A stretch of 64,000 bases of DNA from the NCBI GenBank assembly GCA_023213315.1, contig JAKCPI010001765.1:1-64000 (forward strand). Reading direction: 5' to 3'. A model generated the notes under the pieces. That model did not search any database. It was not told the DNA's origin and worked only from the letters and a program-made list of their open reading frames with translations. This DNA comes from Euborellia annulipes. Taxonomy: Eukaryota > Arthropoda > Insecta > Dermaptera > Anisolabididae. A program made the position numbers and the translations under genes. Positions 1-10,696 of the stretch are shown here, in pieces. Within the stretch, counting starts at the first letter, position 1. Every line of letters begins with the position of its first letter.

Positions 1-839
1 ACCTAACAACAAAAGAGCCCTTTCTTCCCATCTCTCGATAAGTAGTCCTTAAAAAATTTCATTTCAAGACGTTAGCATCTGTAAACTTAAAATTCTCCTC
101 TATTAGTAGGTAGGTGGCTATCGCATCGAATCACTTTGTTTGGAGGTCAAATATTTAACGATAATTAATAAATTATAAATTTACCTTATCTCTTTGGTTG
201 ATATTAGCTCATAATAAATAGCGATAAAACATATTTCTATCACGTATTAGTGAAAGTTATCTCGTTTAGGGTGAAAGATTTCACAATAATGTTTTTAGGG
301 AAATATTTTTAATATATTTAAAATATTACGAAAAATTAATATCCATTTATATTTACCAATGAGATCATTCAATGAAAAACTACAACCGGTTTTATATTTA
401 TTTAAAAAATAAGATAAAGTTGTTAAGATAAGGCTTATTTATGCTATAATATCATAAGAGAGGTCAATATATTATATTGGAAATTGTGAAAATATGTATT
501 AATTTTAATGATTCACGCAAAGTGAATATTTTCGATACTTGTTAAGAAAAATCTCGTATCCCTGAGTTCTAAGATCAGATTCCATAATTCATAGAGATCC
601 TTTTTTTAAATTCATCTTAATCTTTAATCCTGTTGAAGTGTTAAGAAAATAATCTGATGAAAAATTTTTATTTATAAACAGCGGATTACTTAATAAGAAA
701 ACATAAATTATATATGATATATGGAGTTACTATTTTAGTATACATACCTAACACTGCTGGATCCCAAAAAAAAATATTTAAAAAATTGTCATGAAATTAG
801 ATAAATATTTTTCGCGATCTACAGTATGTATTTATTCAT
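1..839. other. AT-rich DNA, nothing recognised
   Basis: Unique-looking AT-rich sequence. I see no ORF of interest, no splice-site pair with coding potential, and no repeat family shared with the rest of the window. Confidence 0.5.
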
Positions 840-854
840 AGATATTATTTAAAC

Positions 855-1003
855 TGATTGTGAGTATGCTTTTTGTTGGTGGGCCAAACGCCCCATGGCC
901 CCCGGAATCGAACCCAAGATCTCCAGCCTTGTCGATGCCCCCGGAAAGGGGTACGATTCCTGGGAGCAATGGGTTCGCTTGGTCCACCACATACTCACAA
1001 TCA
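855..1003 (-). repeat. tRNA-like SINE or short foldback with 14-bp inverted ends
   Basis: The ends are a perfect 14-bp inverted pair (TGATTGTGAGTATG and its complement), followed by imperfectly paired TTGGTGGGCCAA-type sequence. Read on the minus strand the interior has GGGTTCGATTCC (904-915), a good match to a pol III B box, so a tRNA-derived origin is likely. Decayed relatives may lie at 2330-2450 and 32830-32960, sharing the GGCTGGAGATCC stretch. Confidence 0.5.
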
Positions 1004-1093
1004 TGTTAAATGAGATGAAAATAGATGTTTGCACCTTTTTTTATTTTTTTTTTTCAAATTTTTGAATTTTTTTCAAATTTGTATTAGGCCAAT

Positions 1094-1158
1094 ACCCCCC
1101 CACCGGGGCCCCCCCCCGCCCCCAAGGGGGGGAGGGGCGGAGGGGGGGGGGGGGGGGG
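1094..1158. repeat. C-run/G-run low-complexity block
   Basis: Runs of C up to nine are followed directly by runs of G up to about eighteen, in otherwise AT-rich DNA. The block can fold as a GC hairpin, G-quadruplex or i-motif, and it is also a place where assembly length may be wrong. Confidence 0.7.
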
Positions 1159-1164
1159 TAGCCA

Positions 1165-2149
1165 ATAAAATAAAATTTTTATATTTTGTTTTTTTAGAAT
1201 CAAAATTATTTTGCTAATTTATACTAACGTTTTCAATCTTCCTATTTGGACCAGAGTTTTTTCCTATCCTGGACCAAATAAAATCCTTTGTTAAAAGAAG
1301 TGATTCAGGTGATTGTTCCCCTTCTCCCCAAAAAAAATCCCCAAAATTTTTGTAAAAATATAATTATTTAAAATAATTATTAGTATATAAATGAGGCATT
1401 ATGTGATTTAATGGCAAATTTTTAATTTTAATCAACTCGTGACTTTTTATTAGAAAAAATTTTACAAAAAAAAAAAAAAAAATTCTTTCTGGATCCACCC
1501 ATGAGCCGCAGATTTTACATTTTCATTCCCTCTCCATTTTCTCTGAGAAAGGGAAAAAATTACAAAAAACCTCTTGAATGTTTAAAATAATAGAAGTTAA
1601 AATTGAACCTTGAAATTGAAGATAATAACAAATTCAGCTGTTGAAGATTCTGTTGTGTATATACCATCTATTTTCATTGATGATGTTATTGTGAATAGGA
1701 ATTAAAATCTCACTCATTTGATGGAAACATAATGCTTATTAGAACTATTTAAGAGATGCTTGTTAATGATAAAACATTGGCAGGTTGATTGAATTAATCA
1801 TTTGTATAAATAATTTAAAATCATTATTTATATAAACACACAATATGAAATAATTGTGATAGATTTATAAATGGATAAAAAATTTATCTCTGTTAAAGTA
1901 TCTTTTCATTTTAAGCTAGAAAATAAATTAGATGATTATAAAATTTTTATATAATGAAAATATGCTTCTGTTAAATGAAAATATAAATAATAGTGGGGAT
2001 AAATACATATTTAGATAAAGAATTGATGGAGCTTAATATAGGACTTCTTTCCCGTGGGAATTAGGATTTATTGTTAATTTTCGAGGCCTATTTGTTTGAA
2101 TCAGATATTAATATTTTAAGGTAGATTAATTTCAAAGGTAGAACAATAG
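1165..2149. other. AT-rich DNA, nothing recognised
   Basis: No gene or shared repeat seen. Contains an A run near 1466-1482. Confidence 0.45.
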
Positions 2150-2154
2150 ATTCT

Positions 2155-2292
2155 GGTGCAAAAAGGTCAAGAGTTCGCATCCCGTCTTAGACAAAAAATT
2201 TGTTTCAATTAAATGAGATACCAATCAATTGAATTAAATAGGAACGGGGTCTAAATGGCCTTAGATGCCGAAAAAGACCTTAAATTAAAATA
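2155..2292 (+). repeat. SINE-B copy, partial
   Basis: Shows the body of a tRNA-derived SINE: a B-box-like AGTTCGCATCCCGTC, then TCAATTGAATTAAATAGG, GTCTAAATGGCCTTAGATGC and an A-rich tail. The A-box side is lost. The most complete relative is at 27970-28125. Confidence 0.65.
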
Positions 2293-2486
2293 AAAAAAAA
2301 TCAAGTGGCCTGTAATAGTCATATAGTTTTTGCTGATGGGGTCAACGTGTATACTGATCTAGAGGAAGCATAGCTATCCACGGATAGGCTGGAGATCCAG
2401 GGTTCACTTGGTTCACCAGAAAAATAAATATAACACACTCACAAAATAGTCTATGTAAAATTATAATTTATTTAATATATTAAGAA

Positions 2487-2840
2487 AAAATCTGGTGTGA
2501 CTGGTCGCACAGCACACAACTTTCTCTTAGCCTCGGAAATTGAAAGTTGTGTTTTGTGCTTTGTGTCGAGATAAATTTAGTTTCCACCAATATATTAAAA
2601 TTCAAGATGTAAAATTTACGAACATGGGAAAATATTTATATTTTGATACCATGACAACCATTTTTCCTATCTTTCCTATGAAGCACAAGAGTAAAGTGTG
2701 CTTCAAACAATTTTCAGGACAAAGTGAAAATATTCATTTGAAAGAGCATCAAAAAAATAATTGATTTTTGGATTTTAATCAAAATCATTAGAGCGGATTT
2801 TAAGAAAATCGAAAAAAAAAAAGTAGAGAAGATCCAAATA
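2487..2840 (+). repeat. Hairpin-headed repeat (HPR), 5' half
   Basis: Begins with AAATCTGGTGTGACTGGTCG and an imperfect hairpin, here weakened because the second arm lacks its distal half. It continues with the family body (CTTTCCTATGAAG, AAAGAGCATC, AAAATCGAAAAAAA) and is truncated before the 3' terminal motif. Short ORFs inside it are repeat translations and are not maintained between copies. Confidence 0.75.
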
Positions 2841-3306
2841 AAGGCTAATTTTGAGTTAAAAGGCTTTCTGTTACTGTAAAGGGAGCATACCAGAAACAAC
2901 TTAAAAAGTTTCTAACAAAGCTGGGAGTGTTATTTATTGGCGAGGCCAAAAAAGTTTCTCAATATCAAAATTGTTGTCTATTAATTTCAAGTTGATCCAT
3001 GTATAGATGGAAAACTGCTGCTTATCAATCCTCAATTTTAATAACTTTTTCAGCCTTTGGCACCCGGTTTAATAAAAAAAAACCTTTTCAGATTTTTTTT
3101 TTTGAATTTTTTTTTAATTGTAAAAAAAAAATGCTAAAACGAGTAAATAAATAAAAAAAAAAAAAAAAAAATATTTTCTTAAAATAGCGATGAAATAGAA
3201 GAGAAAACATGTCAAATTTTGATTTCAGGTAGGCTTAATGAAAATGATTTCTTTATAAAATGAGGAAGGGCCTATTGTAGAAAATATATAAGGTAGCCAG
3301 TATTCT

Positions 3307-3380
3307 TGGGCGTAACTAGGGGGGTGCCGGACCGGAGGTTAGCTGGTCCCATGCCCCCAGCCAAATTCTCTAGTTACGTC
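3307..3380. mobile_element. Short MITE with TGGGCGTAACTAG ends
   Basis: The left end GGGCGTAACTAG and right end CTAGTTACG are inverted, enclosing GC-rich sequence (CTGGTCCCATGCCCCC). A related, larger copy lies at 40121-40315. No clean target duplication found. Confidence 0.5.
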
Positions 3381-3473
3381 AAAATTCGCTTTTAAAATGA
3401 TCAATTTTTACAGAATAAAAAACACTTAAAATGTTTGATGAAATTGCGTTTTTATAAAAAATCACTTCATTAA

Positions 3474-3709
3474 CAGGAGAAGGTACAGACAAAAATAAAA
3501 AGCCTCCGATTTTTACAAATGAGATATTTCGGGTTAATTTTATTGTCACATCTTAATTCCTTTGAAATTGCTAAAAGACTGAAGATGGGAGAATAAAATT
3601 ATCTCGAAACGTCTCATTTGTAATAATCGGATGCTATTATTTTTAGATGCTCCTGCCTCTTTTTTTGTTGTATAAATATATAACCAAGTTGGTATGACTT
3701 CATTGATTG
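3474..3709 (+). mobile_element. Foldback element with hammerhead-like motif (HHL)
   Basis: The insertion is bounded by a perfect 13-bp direct repeat, ATCACTTCATTAA, at 3461-3473 and 3710-3722. The two halves are imperfect inverted copies of each other around about 3560: an AATGAGATATTTCG arm opposes CGAAACGTCTCATT. The right arm carries an intact-looking CTGAAGA...GAAACGTC motif; the left arm has a decayed one. A target duplication of this length suggests target-primed retroposition, not cut-and-paste. Confidence 0.65.
3577..3616 (+). ncRNA. Hammerhead-ribozyme-like motif
   Basis: CTGAAGA (3579-3585) and GAAACGTC (3606-3613) flank a possible stem II in which GAGA pairs with TCTC. This matches the hammerhead core (CUGANGA, stem II, GAAA, NUH) with a minimal stem III, but has extra unpaired bases before stem II. 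Activity is unproven. Confidence 0.35.
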
Positions 3710-3724
3710 ATCACTTCATTAATA

Positions 3725-4562
3725 TGATATAGTGAAAAATGTAAATGGATAGAATTCGAAATTTCTCGATATATAGTATGAGAAATTCTGATATAATTTT
3801 TTTCATTTAATTTTAGACCACTTTTCGATCAAGTAAGGACAATACACTGAGAAAGTCATTACTAAAATGGCATATTAAAAATATTTATCAGCTTAATATT
3901 TAATACTAAGCAAACGAAGAAAGGTAAGTAATTACACACTATATATGATAGATATAGGGCTTAAACAGATATCAAAGTGATGATGCTATTGTGTTTGCTA
4001 CCGGCTCTGAGAATGGTCCTTATCCCCACCGAAAGAAAATATAGAACGTCTATTAAATATGAAATAGGAAACTACATAACTACAATATTTTCGAGTTTAA
4101 GGTAAATAACTTAATATTCTCATTTATACTACAAAGGTCAGTACTTTACTTTGAAATTTTGGTGACTAGCAGAAGGGTCTCATGATTATTTTAAAAGAAA
4201 GAAAAAATTAAAACAATCGGAATGTTGTTAAGATATTTTTTTTTGATAAGAATAAAAGACGAATCCGATTTTTTTAAAAGTAAAATTAATTAAAGCTGAA
4301 AGCCGTTTTCTAAAGGCAAATGTTCCGAGTTCATCCGAATAAAATTTTCATATTTATAAGGTGAATATCTTAATGAAACAAAAACCGGATTTAAGAAAAG
4401 AAAACAAACTTATGAAAAATGATAAATGATTATAAAATATTTATTAATTATTGATAACTTTGGTTAGTAGGCCTATAATAAATTTTTACTTGATTTGAAT
4501 AAATTAAAGAAGAAAATAGCAACTAGTTTATAGTTTCGACATGAAAATAACAATAGAATTAT

Positions 4563-4601
<39 letters not shown>

Positions 4602-4866
4602 ATATAATTATGACGATGTTAGTTTATAAAATTTGAGAATAATAAGTAAGGATGTTATTATGATATGAATAAATAAAAAAAAGAGATGCTTAAATTTAAC
4701 AAGATATCGGCATGATAATGAAATATTTCAATAATAATAATCTAACGAGTTTCTCCGAAAGCTAAAAGTAAGTTCAACCAGAAGTTTATTGGCCTGATAT
4801 TGTCAATATTTATAAAGAGGGTCAAAAGCGAGGGTGCAAAATATAAGGAGCTAAAAAATTGAGTAG
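3725..4866. other. AT-rich DNA with long poly-T
   Basis: No gene seen. A roughly 31-nt T run (about 4567-4597) stands out and could be the tail of a decayed minus-strand retroposon. Confidence 0.45.
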
Positions 4867-4887
4867 ATGCAATGGAGAATAAATAAT

Positions 4888-5135
4888 ATTCTTCTTCTCT
4901 CCTCGCCTCATTCCCGCGATGCGGGGTCGGCGGACTGAAGTCCTCTTTCCCTCCAACCCTATCATAAGTTTTTATGACCGGAAGAAATAGGACAGGCCGG
5001 CCCGTCGCACGGTCTGACGCCTGTTAAAAGAGAAAGGAAGAGACAGACATTTAAAGAACGGAAGGACTGCCTGTCCCAGCTCGGGCAGCTCGTGGTCGCC
5101 ATCCACGTACCCACAAGATGTGGGCCCCTGAGCAA
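4888..5135 (-). repeat. SINE-G copy with (GAA) tail
   Basis: Flanked by a perfect 19-bp duplication, GCAATGGAGAATAAATAAT (4869-4887 and 5136-5154), which shows retroposition. On the minus strand it starts CTCAGGGGCCCACATCTTG and ends in a GAAGAA-type tail. It is GC-rich in an AT-rich setting. Other copies are at 48672-48835, 52569-52803 and 56691-56914. I see no convincing A/B boxes, so the parental RNA is uncertain. Confidence 0.8.
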
Positions 5136-5466
5136 GCAATGGAGAATAAATAATTAAAGAAAAAGAAAAAGGATGTCCGAAATTTTTTTTTAAATGTGTT
5201 TTTTAAATTGTACGAAAGTATAAAGGACCAAGTTGTTTATCAGCTCTGTGAATATAATCTTTAAAGTCAGAAGACTTTAAGGCAGGGGTTCCCAAACTTT
5301 TTCTATTTCCGGCGCCCTTAATATATCAGAATTTTTCCGGGTGCCCCATTTCAAATCTCAGCCGAAATTTTACTAATAGCTTTTCTTTATTTGGAATTCA
5401 GCCAAGCTTACATGATCGTAAAATGCTGGTTAAATTTACACTGGTCCGAGTAACATTTTTTCAAGT

Positions 5467-5507
5467 GGTCCTGAAGAAGGAGCCGTTTTGGCCCCGAAAC
5501 GTCGACT
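5467..5507 (+). ncRNA. Hammerhead-ribozyme-like motif
   Basis: CTGAAGA (5471-5477), one extra A, a possible stem II GGAGCC/GGCCCC closed by GTTTT, then GAAACGTC (5496-5503). GGTC before and GACT after can pair as a short stem I. The extra base before stem II departs from the canonical core. Confidence 0.4.
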
Positions 5508-5616
5508 TATAGCGGAAGGAATTAATCCAAATAAATTGCCTGATCATCAGCTCCGGATTTTATTTATTCATCCTCCCCAATAATATTCACCAGGCTGTCC
5601 CTATCTTCATCACATC
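5467..5616 (+). mobile_element. HHL insertion, single unit
   Basis: A 150-bp insertion inside the hAT MITE, bounded by a 9-bp duplication TTTTCAAGT (5458-5466 and 5617-5625). Its 5' end coincides with the start of the hammerhead-like motif, and an AATAAA-like hexamer follows downstream. Unlike other copies it is not a foldback dimer, so it may show the basic unit of the family. Confidence 0.6.
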
Positions 5617-5725
5617 TTTTCAAGTAATAATATTATAAATATATAATATTTTGTATAGAAAGATTTTCAAGGGGCACTAAGAGAACAGCCCCAGGGCGCC
5701 CCGGGTCACAATTTGGGAAGCTCTG

Positions 5726-6266
5726 CTTTAAGGAAAACTAAAAATACAAAAAAAAAAAAAAAAAAAAAAGGGGAAAAATACATCCTCTTTGATTGTCAAG
5801 TTTATATCCTGGTGTATAAAATGTTTGCTTCAGGAGGCACGGTTGTGATTTTTTTTAAAGAATAGTCCTTAAGCAGGCATTAGAATCCTTTGGGGGGTTT
5901 TATGGCTAACAAATTAAAACATTTTTTTAAATGAAAAGATAATACAATTTTCAAAATTATATTTTCTGTCCCAGAGACTATTATATTCTCCTCCTGGATG
6001 AGTTTAACCCCGGTTGTTGCACCAATGCCCCCCCCCCCCCCAATAAAGGCAAATAAATTTAAAAAAAATTATAAATATTACGTGGTTGTAGTAAGGAAGA
6101 GGTTTGCAGTCAAATGAAAAGAGCCTCTATAAACTCTTTATTCAGTACTTTTCGGCATAGATTTACTGTGCTTTTTAGAGTACATATGTCTTACAATTAG
6201 ACATAAATCATACAATAATAATAAAGATGTCTTCGAGCATGTAATACAATTGATTATTAACAATGT
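5726..6266. other. AT-rich spacer with poly-A and C runs
   Basis: Holds an A run near 5750-5769 and a 13-C run near 6029-6041. No gene recognised. Confidence 0.45.
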
Positions 6267-6846
6267 ATCCCAGACAGCCTGGAATCTTGCATTAATATTG
6301 CAGGAATCTTACATTGCAATATTTAACCTTGCAGGGAATATTGCAGGAACAATACAGCAACATTGTTGCAATATTCCTATGTCCGCCTCTTTGTAACTTG
6401 CAGGAATATTGTGGCAATACTGAATGGAATATTGTTGCAATATTACAAAAATATTGCAAGTATTGCAGCAATATTACGGGAATATTCCGGCAATATTGCA
6501 TGGAATATTGTGGCAATATTGCATGGAATATTGTGGCAATATTGCATGGAATATTGTGGCAATATTGCATGGAATATTGTGGCAATATTGCATGGAATAT
6601 TCTGGCAATATTGCAGGGTAAAAAAAAAACTTGTTCATAGAGGGATTTGAACACGAGTTTTTTACATTTCCAATATTTCCAATGTCTTGATTCCAATATT
6701 CGACTCCTTTACTGCCTCGGACGTTTTGCTATATGAAATTTCAACACTTTTTAAGCTACTTAATTCGTATGTAGTACTATTAAATTTTTTTTAAACAAAA
6801 AGTCACTTATAAATTGTAAAAAAATAATAATTTTTAATATTTAAAA

Positions 6847-7314
6847 TTAATTTTTTTTTTTTTAATTTTTTAATTTTTTTTTCTTTTTCGGTATCTAAGG
6901 CGATTTAGACCCCATCCCTATTTATTTCAAATTATTTGCAGTCAATTCAAATGAAATAAATTTTTCTCGCTGGGGACCAAGCGCGGTCCTAGCCTTACAT
7001 TTGGAGGGGGGGTCACTGTTTTTTTTTTTTTTTTTTATAGTATAAATAAATGGGCCTGGACCCCAATAAATATATATTAATCAAATATAAGTATCGTTTA
7101 AGTCTTAAATGGCCTAAGTTGCCGAAAAGATTGTGTGAATGGGAGAGTGAGTGGGAAAAAGTGTGTGTTAAAAAAAAAGATTTTTTTTTTGGGGGGGGGG
7201 GGGTCACGACCCCCTTGACCCCCCTCTGGGACCGCCCTTGCTGGGGACGGAAAGCGAATCCTGGACCCCAGGCTCAAGAAGCTAGTGTCTTCTCTCTGAG
7301 CCACGGGTCATCAC
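6847..7314 (-). repeat. SINE-B copy split by a MITE
   Basis: On the minus strand it has an A-box-like GTGGCTCAGAG near 7303-7293, then a region ending GTCCAGGATTCGC, then the SINE-B body ending GGGGTCTAAATCGCCTTAG. The hAT MITE at 6978-7240 interrupts it with an exact 8-bp duplication, so the SINE is older. Confidence 0.65.
6978..7240. mobile_element. hAT-type MITE carrying a SINE-A fragment
   Basis: Ends CAAGCGCGGTCCTAG and CTGGGACCGCCCTTG are inverted, and the 8-bp duplication CTGGGGAC is exact (6970-6977 and 7241-7248). The interior (about 7040-7180) contains the 3' part of SINE-A (TCTTAAATGGCCTAAGTTGC) with a tail, captured by or inserted into the MITE. Confidence 0.8.
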
Positions 7315-7330
7315 GGGCATTAATTAATTT

Positions 7331-7590
7331 TTTTTTTTTTTTTATTTAAAAAAAAACATTCACACTTTTTTCTCATTCGCACTCACACTCACACACACAT
7401 TCACACAGTCTTTTCGGCAACTCAGGCCATTTAAGACTTTATACGATAAGCGTTGTAATTAATGTATATATATTGAGGTTTAAGCCATCTGGTATCCAAA
7501 TGGCTTAAATAAAATCATCGGACTGCCTGGGTCCGAACCCGCGACGTTTGGCATATGAGGTAGGCACGCTACCTACTATGCCACACCCGG
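7331..7590 (-). repeat. SINE-A, near-complete copy
   Basis: tRNA-derived SINE flanked by a perfect 16-bp duplication GGGCATTAATTAATTT (7315-7330 and 7591-7606). On the minus strand it begins CCCGGGTGTGGCATAGTAGG (A-box region), has the B box GGGTTCGGACCC, then the conserved body and a T-run/A-run tail. Confidence 0.85.
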
Positions 7591-8424
7591 GGGCATTAAT
7601 TAATTTAATTAATATGAATATTATAAAGTTGATATGATAATTTTAACCCTATATTCACTATTCAATGTTGCCACTTCAATATTGCTGCAATATTCACACT
7701 TCAATATTGACTCTGCAATATTGCTGCAATATTCATACTTCAATGTTGTCATTGCAACATTGTGCTGCAATATTGCTTCAATATTCACTCTTCAATGTTG
7801 CCACTGTAATATTTCAGGAATATTGCTGCAATATTTACACTTCAATATTGCCACTGCAATATTGCTGCAATATTCATACTTCAATGTTGTCATTGCAACA
7901 TTGTGCTGCAATATTGCTTCAATATTCACTCTTCAATGTTGCCACTGTAATATTTCAGGAATATTGCTGCAATATTTACACTTCAATATTGCCACTGCAA
8001 TATTGTTGAAATATTCATACTTCAATGTTGCCATTGCAACATTGTGCTGCAATATTGCTTCAATATTCACCCTTCAATGTTGCCACTGTAATATTTCAGG
8101 AATATTGCAGCAATATTTACACTTCAATATTGCCACTGCAATATTGCTGAAATATTCAGTATTCAATATTGCAACAATATTCACACTTCAATATTGCAAC
8201 AGCAATATTGATGCAATATTGCTGCAATATTCACTATTCAATGTTGCCACTGCAATATTGTCGCAATATTCACACTTCAATGTTGCCACAGCAATATTTC
8301 TGCAATGTCTTCACTTCAATATTGCGCAGCGAAATTACAGCAATGTTGCTCCAATATTGTCAATATTGTGCAAGGTTGGCAAAATTGCTGCAATATTACT
8401 GCAATATTCCAGGCTGTCTGGGAT

Positions 8425-8793
8425 GTTGTCCATGAATATTTAACAAAGTTAATACCTTCAAGTATTGGCTATGAGAGATCAGCCCAATTTTCATTTGGCT
8501 GCAAATCTCTTCATTACTATAATAAATAAAAAAATAAATAAATAAAGCCTATAACCAAAATTAAATATTTGTTTCTGTTTATAAAAAACATGTAAACCCT
8601 TGGCATTGAGGCAGAGAGAGATCTCGCTTCATGTTTGCTTCTATTCAAAAACAACACAAATTTATTTAAATTATATTGACTACCAAATGGTTAAACAAAT
8701 ATGGGCACAATCTAAATGGCGTAAACAAGTATACAAGTAACTCATGCTCTTTCTAAAAAAGAAAAATATTTATTTTTGTTCAACAAAATCACA

Positions 8794-8798
<5 letters not shown>
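8425..8798. other. AT-rich spacer
   Basis: No gene or repeat recognised. Confidence 0.4.
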
Positions 8799-8828
<30 letters not shown>

Positions 8829-9032
8829 ACTCACACTTTTTTCTCATTCACACTCACACTCACACACACATTCACAGAGTCTTTTAGGCAACTTAGGCCA
8901 TTTAAGACTTTGACGATAACCGTTATTATTATTTATAATATCTATTGGGGGTCCAGGGTCCATTTGTTCCAAATGGCTTAAAAAAAATCATCGGTCTGCC
9001 TGGGTGGGATCCGAACCCGCGACGTTCAGTAT
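8799..9032 (-). repeat. SINE-A copy lacking the A-box end
   Basis: The long T run (8799-8823) is the complement of the tail. The body (CTTAGGCCATTTAAGAC, complement orientation) and the B-box region GGATCCGAACCCGCGAC follow, and then homology stops at about 9032 before the A box. Confidence 0.75.
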
Positions 9033-9802
9033 AGAAATCCCAAGTTAATGATATTTAATTTATCTTTAAAATAAAAGTTTCTAAAAACAGAGGAGGAGTA
9101 AATTATCAATATAACCTTAAATATATTAATTTCCCATTTAGTCACATATCAGTGAGTATTATATTAAAATATAAAAGAAGAGCGAGAGAGAAAAAATCAA
9201 AATTATCAATGAAAATAATAACTGAGCGCATGTTAGAATCTCGGTGGGTTTTGCACATGCTCTGAGGGTCAAAATTGTTTAATTAATGAATAGATGATAA
9301 TTAAAAAAGTAAAAGGTACCAACTTCTCATTATTATTTCGTCTATACTGACGTTTTGTTTATGTTCAAAACCATTAAATTATCATTATTAAAAAGAATTT
9401 TCTGCATGACGTTTAGGAAAAAAATTATCTAATTAAAATAACTTTAAACAAAAAGAAGGTTGGAAAGGTTAATTATTTTCACAGATGAGCGGATCTTAAT
9501 AGTGAGTTTGGGTGATCAAATCACTCCTTTTAATTTGATTTTTTTAAAAACTTGTCAAACATAAAAAAGCGAAAAATAATAAGACATGTCAATATTCTCA
9601 AATGTCAATCAGTTGGTTTAAAATAATTTTTTAGGCCTATTATCAGGTAGAGGACGATTGTGGTATGATAAAGATAAAATAATATTTTGACAAAATGGCC
9701 TTAACCGATATATCTTATAAAGAATGAATTAATTTTATTATTATTTTATCTATAATAATAAAACGATGTGATTATAATATATAAATAAAAGTTTACTTTT
9801 GT
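9033..9802. other. AT-rich DNA downstream of the candidate exon
   Basis: No repeat shared elsewhere. If the candidate exon at 9809-9917 is real, this is the start of its intron. Confidence 0.4.
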
Positions 9803-9808
9803 GACTAC

Positions 9809-9917
9809 CTGGTAATTTTAGCTGTTCGTCTAGTGACATGCCTGGGCTGCCAGAGGAGGCCATCGGGCTGATCAGATGTCTTGTTTGTTGTTGACAGTGC
9901 CAAAGGGGATTGTCCAT
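9809..9917 (-). CDS. Candidate 5' coding exon, unidentified gene
   Basis: An island of balanced base composition in very AT-rich DNA. On the minus strand ATG at 9917-9915 sits in a good initiation context (CCGATGG) and opens 36 codons plus one base, up to CCAG|GTAGTC, a weak splice donor. The peptide begins MDNPLWHC and ends GMSLDEQLKLP. A stop lies upstream in frame, which suits a 5' exon with its leader. A second frame (starting MTRTMTT, Arg/Thr-rich, up to 60 residues and leaving two bases at the same donor) is equally open, so the frame is not settled. No family recognised. The GC-rich block upstream (9985-10335) could be its promoter. Confidence 0.33.
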
Positions 9918-9984
9918 CGGCGGTGAACCGCCGTGTGCGGACCCGTTGTCGGCGAGTGGTCATGGTCCTTGTCATCGATACCAA

Positions 9985-10335
9985 CACATGAGTACTTGTT
10001 TTGATTGTAACATCGTGTCATGTCAACTCATATCGTGTGAGTGAGAGAGTCCGAAAGAGATGGAGAAATTTTTTATTATTTTACACTAAAATCTTTTTAA
10101 AATAGGTAATGCGTTTGCTATGAACGCAACAGACGGACTGGAGATAGAAGGGCGAGGGGAGAACGTGTGCGCCAGGGCGGGGTCAGTGGTGGGGGAGCCA
10201 CGCGCACCAAGTGGGGGCCCCTCCAATTGCCACCCCTGCTAAGCTGACGGCCCCGGTGACGTCACTCGTCGCCGTCGACACGCAGGAAGAGCGCATTCGT
10301 TGGCGAGACGTAAAACCAGACACAGTTATACTTGC
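9985..10335 (-). promoter_or_regulatory. GC-rich promoter-like block with CRE
   Basis: A roughly 200-bp patch (about 10125-10320) is far richer in GC and CpG than the window average. It contains the full palindromic CRE TGACGTCA within GGTGACGTCACTCGTCG near 10256-10272. It lies just upstream, on the minus strand, of the candidate first exon at 9809-9917. No homology to any repeat in the window. Promoter function is inference. Confidence 0.35.
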
Positions 10336-10685
10336 AGAAAGAGAAATTGTTTTTTTTTTCTCGATCTAGATAATTATTAATAGTGATGTACCGGATATAG
10401 TTGAGTTAATTATTCTTTTCTTCGTAAAAAATTATGTTGACCTTTTTTTTTTGCTCGCATGTCTCCTGCCAATTTTTTCTTCATCCGTCCCAAATTTCCC
10501 AGTTATATTTTAGTTTTTATTATTATTTTTTTTAAGTAAATGATACTTAATAAAAATTCGGTTATTCTTGATATTTATACAAGAGCCAGAGGCTCAATCT
10601 TATGCTAATTAGCCAAAATTTATAAAAATTTGAAAATTGACGTAAAAGATGATAGAAAACTAAAAAAAAATTTTTGTGTTTATAG
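10336..10685. other. AT-rich spacer
   Basis: Nothing recognised beyond T runs. Confidence 0.4.
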
Positions 10686-10696
10686 AAATTGAATTA

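Larger units (their letters stand above)
5283..5725. mobile_element. hAT-type MITE
   Basis: Terminal CAGGGGTTCCCAAACTTT on the left and AATTTGGGAAGCTCTG on the right are imperfect inverted repeats of the classic hAT CAGNG type. An exact 8-bp target duplication CTTTAAGG lies at 5275-5282 and 5726-5733. No transposase is encoded. It was later hit by the HHL insertion at 5467-5616. Confidence 0.85.
6267..8424. repeat. Inverted array of GCAATATTGC palindromes
   Basis: The outer ends ATCCCAGACAGCCTGGAAT (6267-6285) and its complement (8406-8424) form a 19-bp terminal inverted pair. The left arm (to about 6617) holds a 23-bp unit, CAATATTGCATGGAATATTG plus TGG, in about five copies. The right arm (about 7640-8424) holds a 141-bp higher-order unit repeated three times from 7734. 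The units share the self-complementary core GCAATATTGC. Open frames of up to 269 aa here translate the repeat and should not be called genes. The centre (6630-7620) holds other elements. Confidence 0.8.

Noticed and set aside
6292..6696. 134-aa and overlapping frames on both strands
   Set aside because: Same cause: tandem CAATATTGCATGGAATATTG units open in several frames on both strands.
7634..8443. 269-aa open frame, the longest in the window
   Set aside because: It translates the GCAATATTGC array. All frames of the array stay open because the repeat lacks stops, and the protein is a periodic CNI/LQY repeat.
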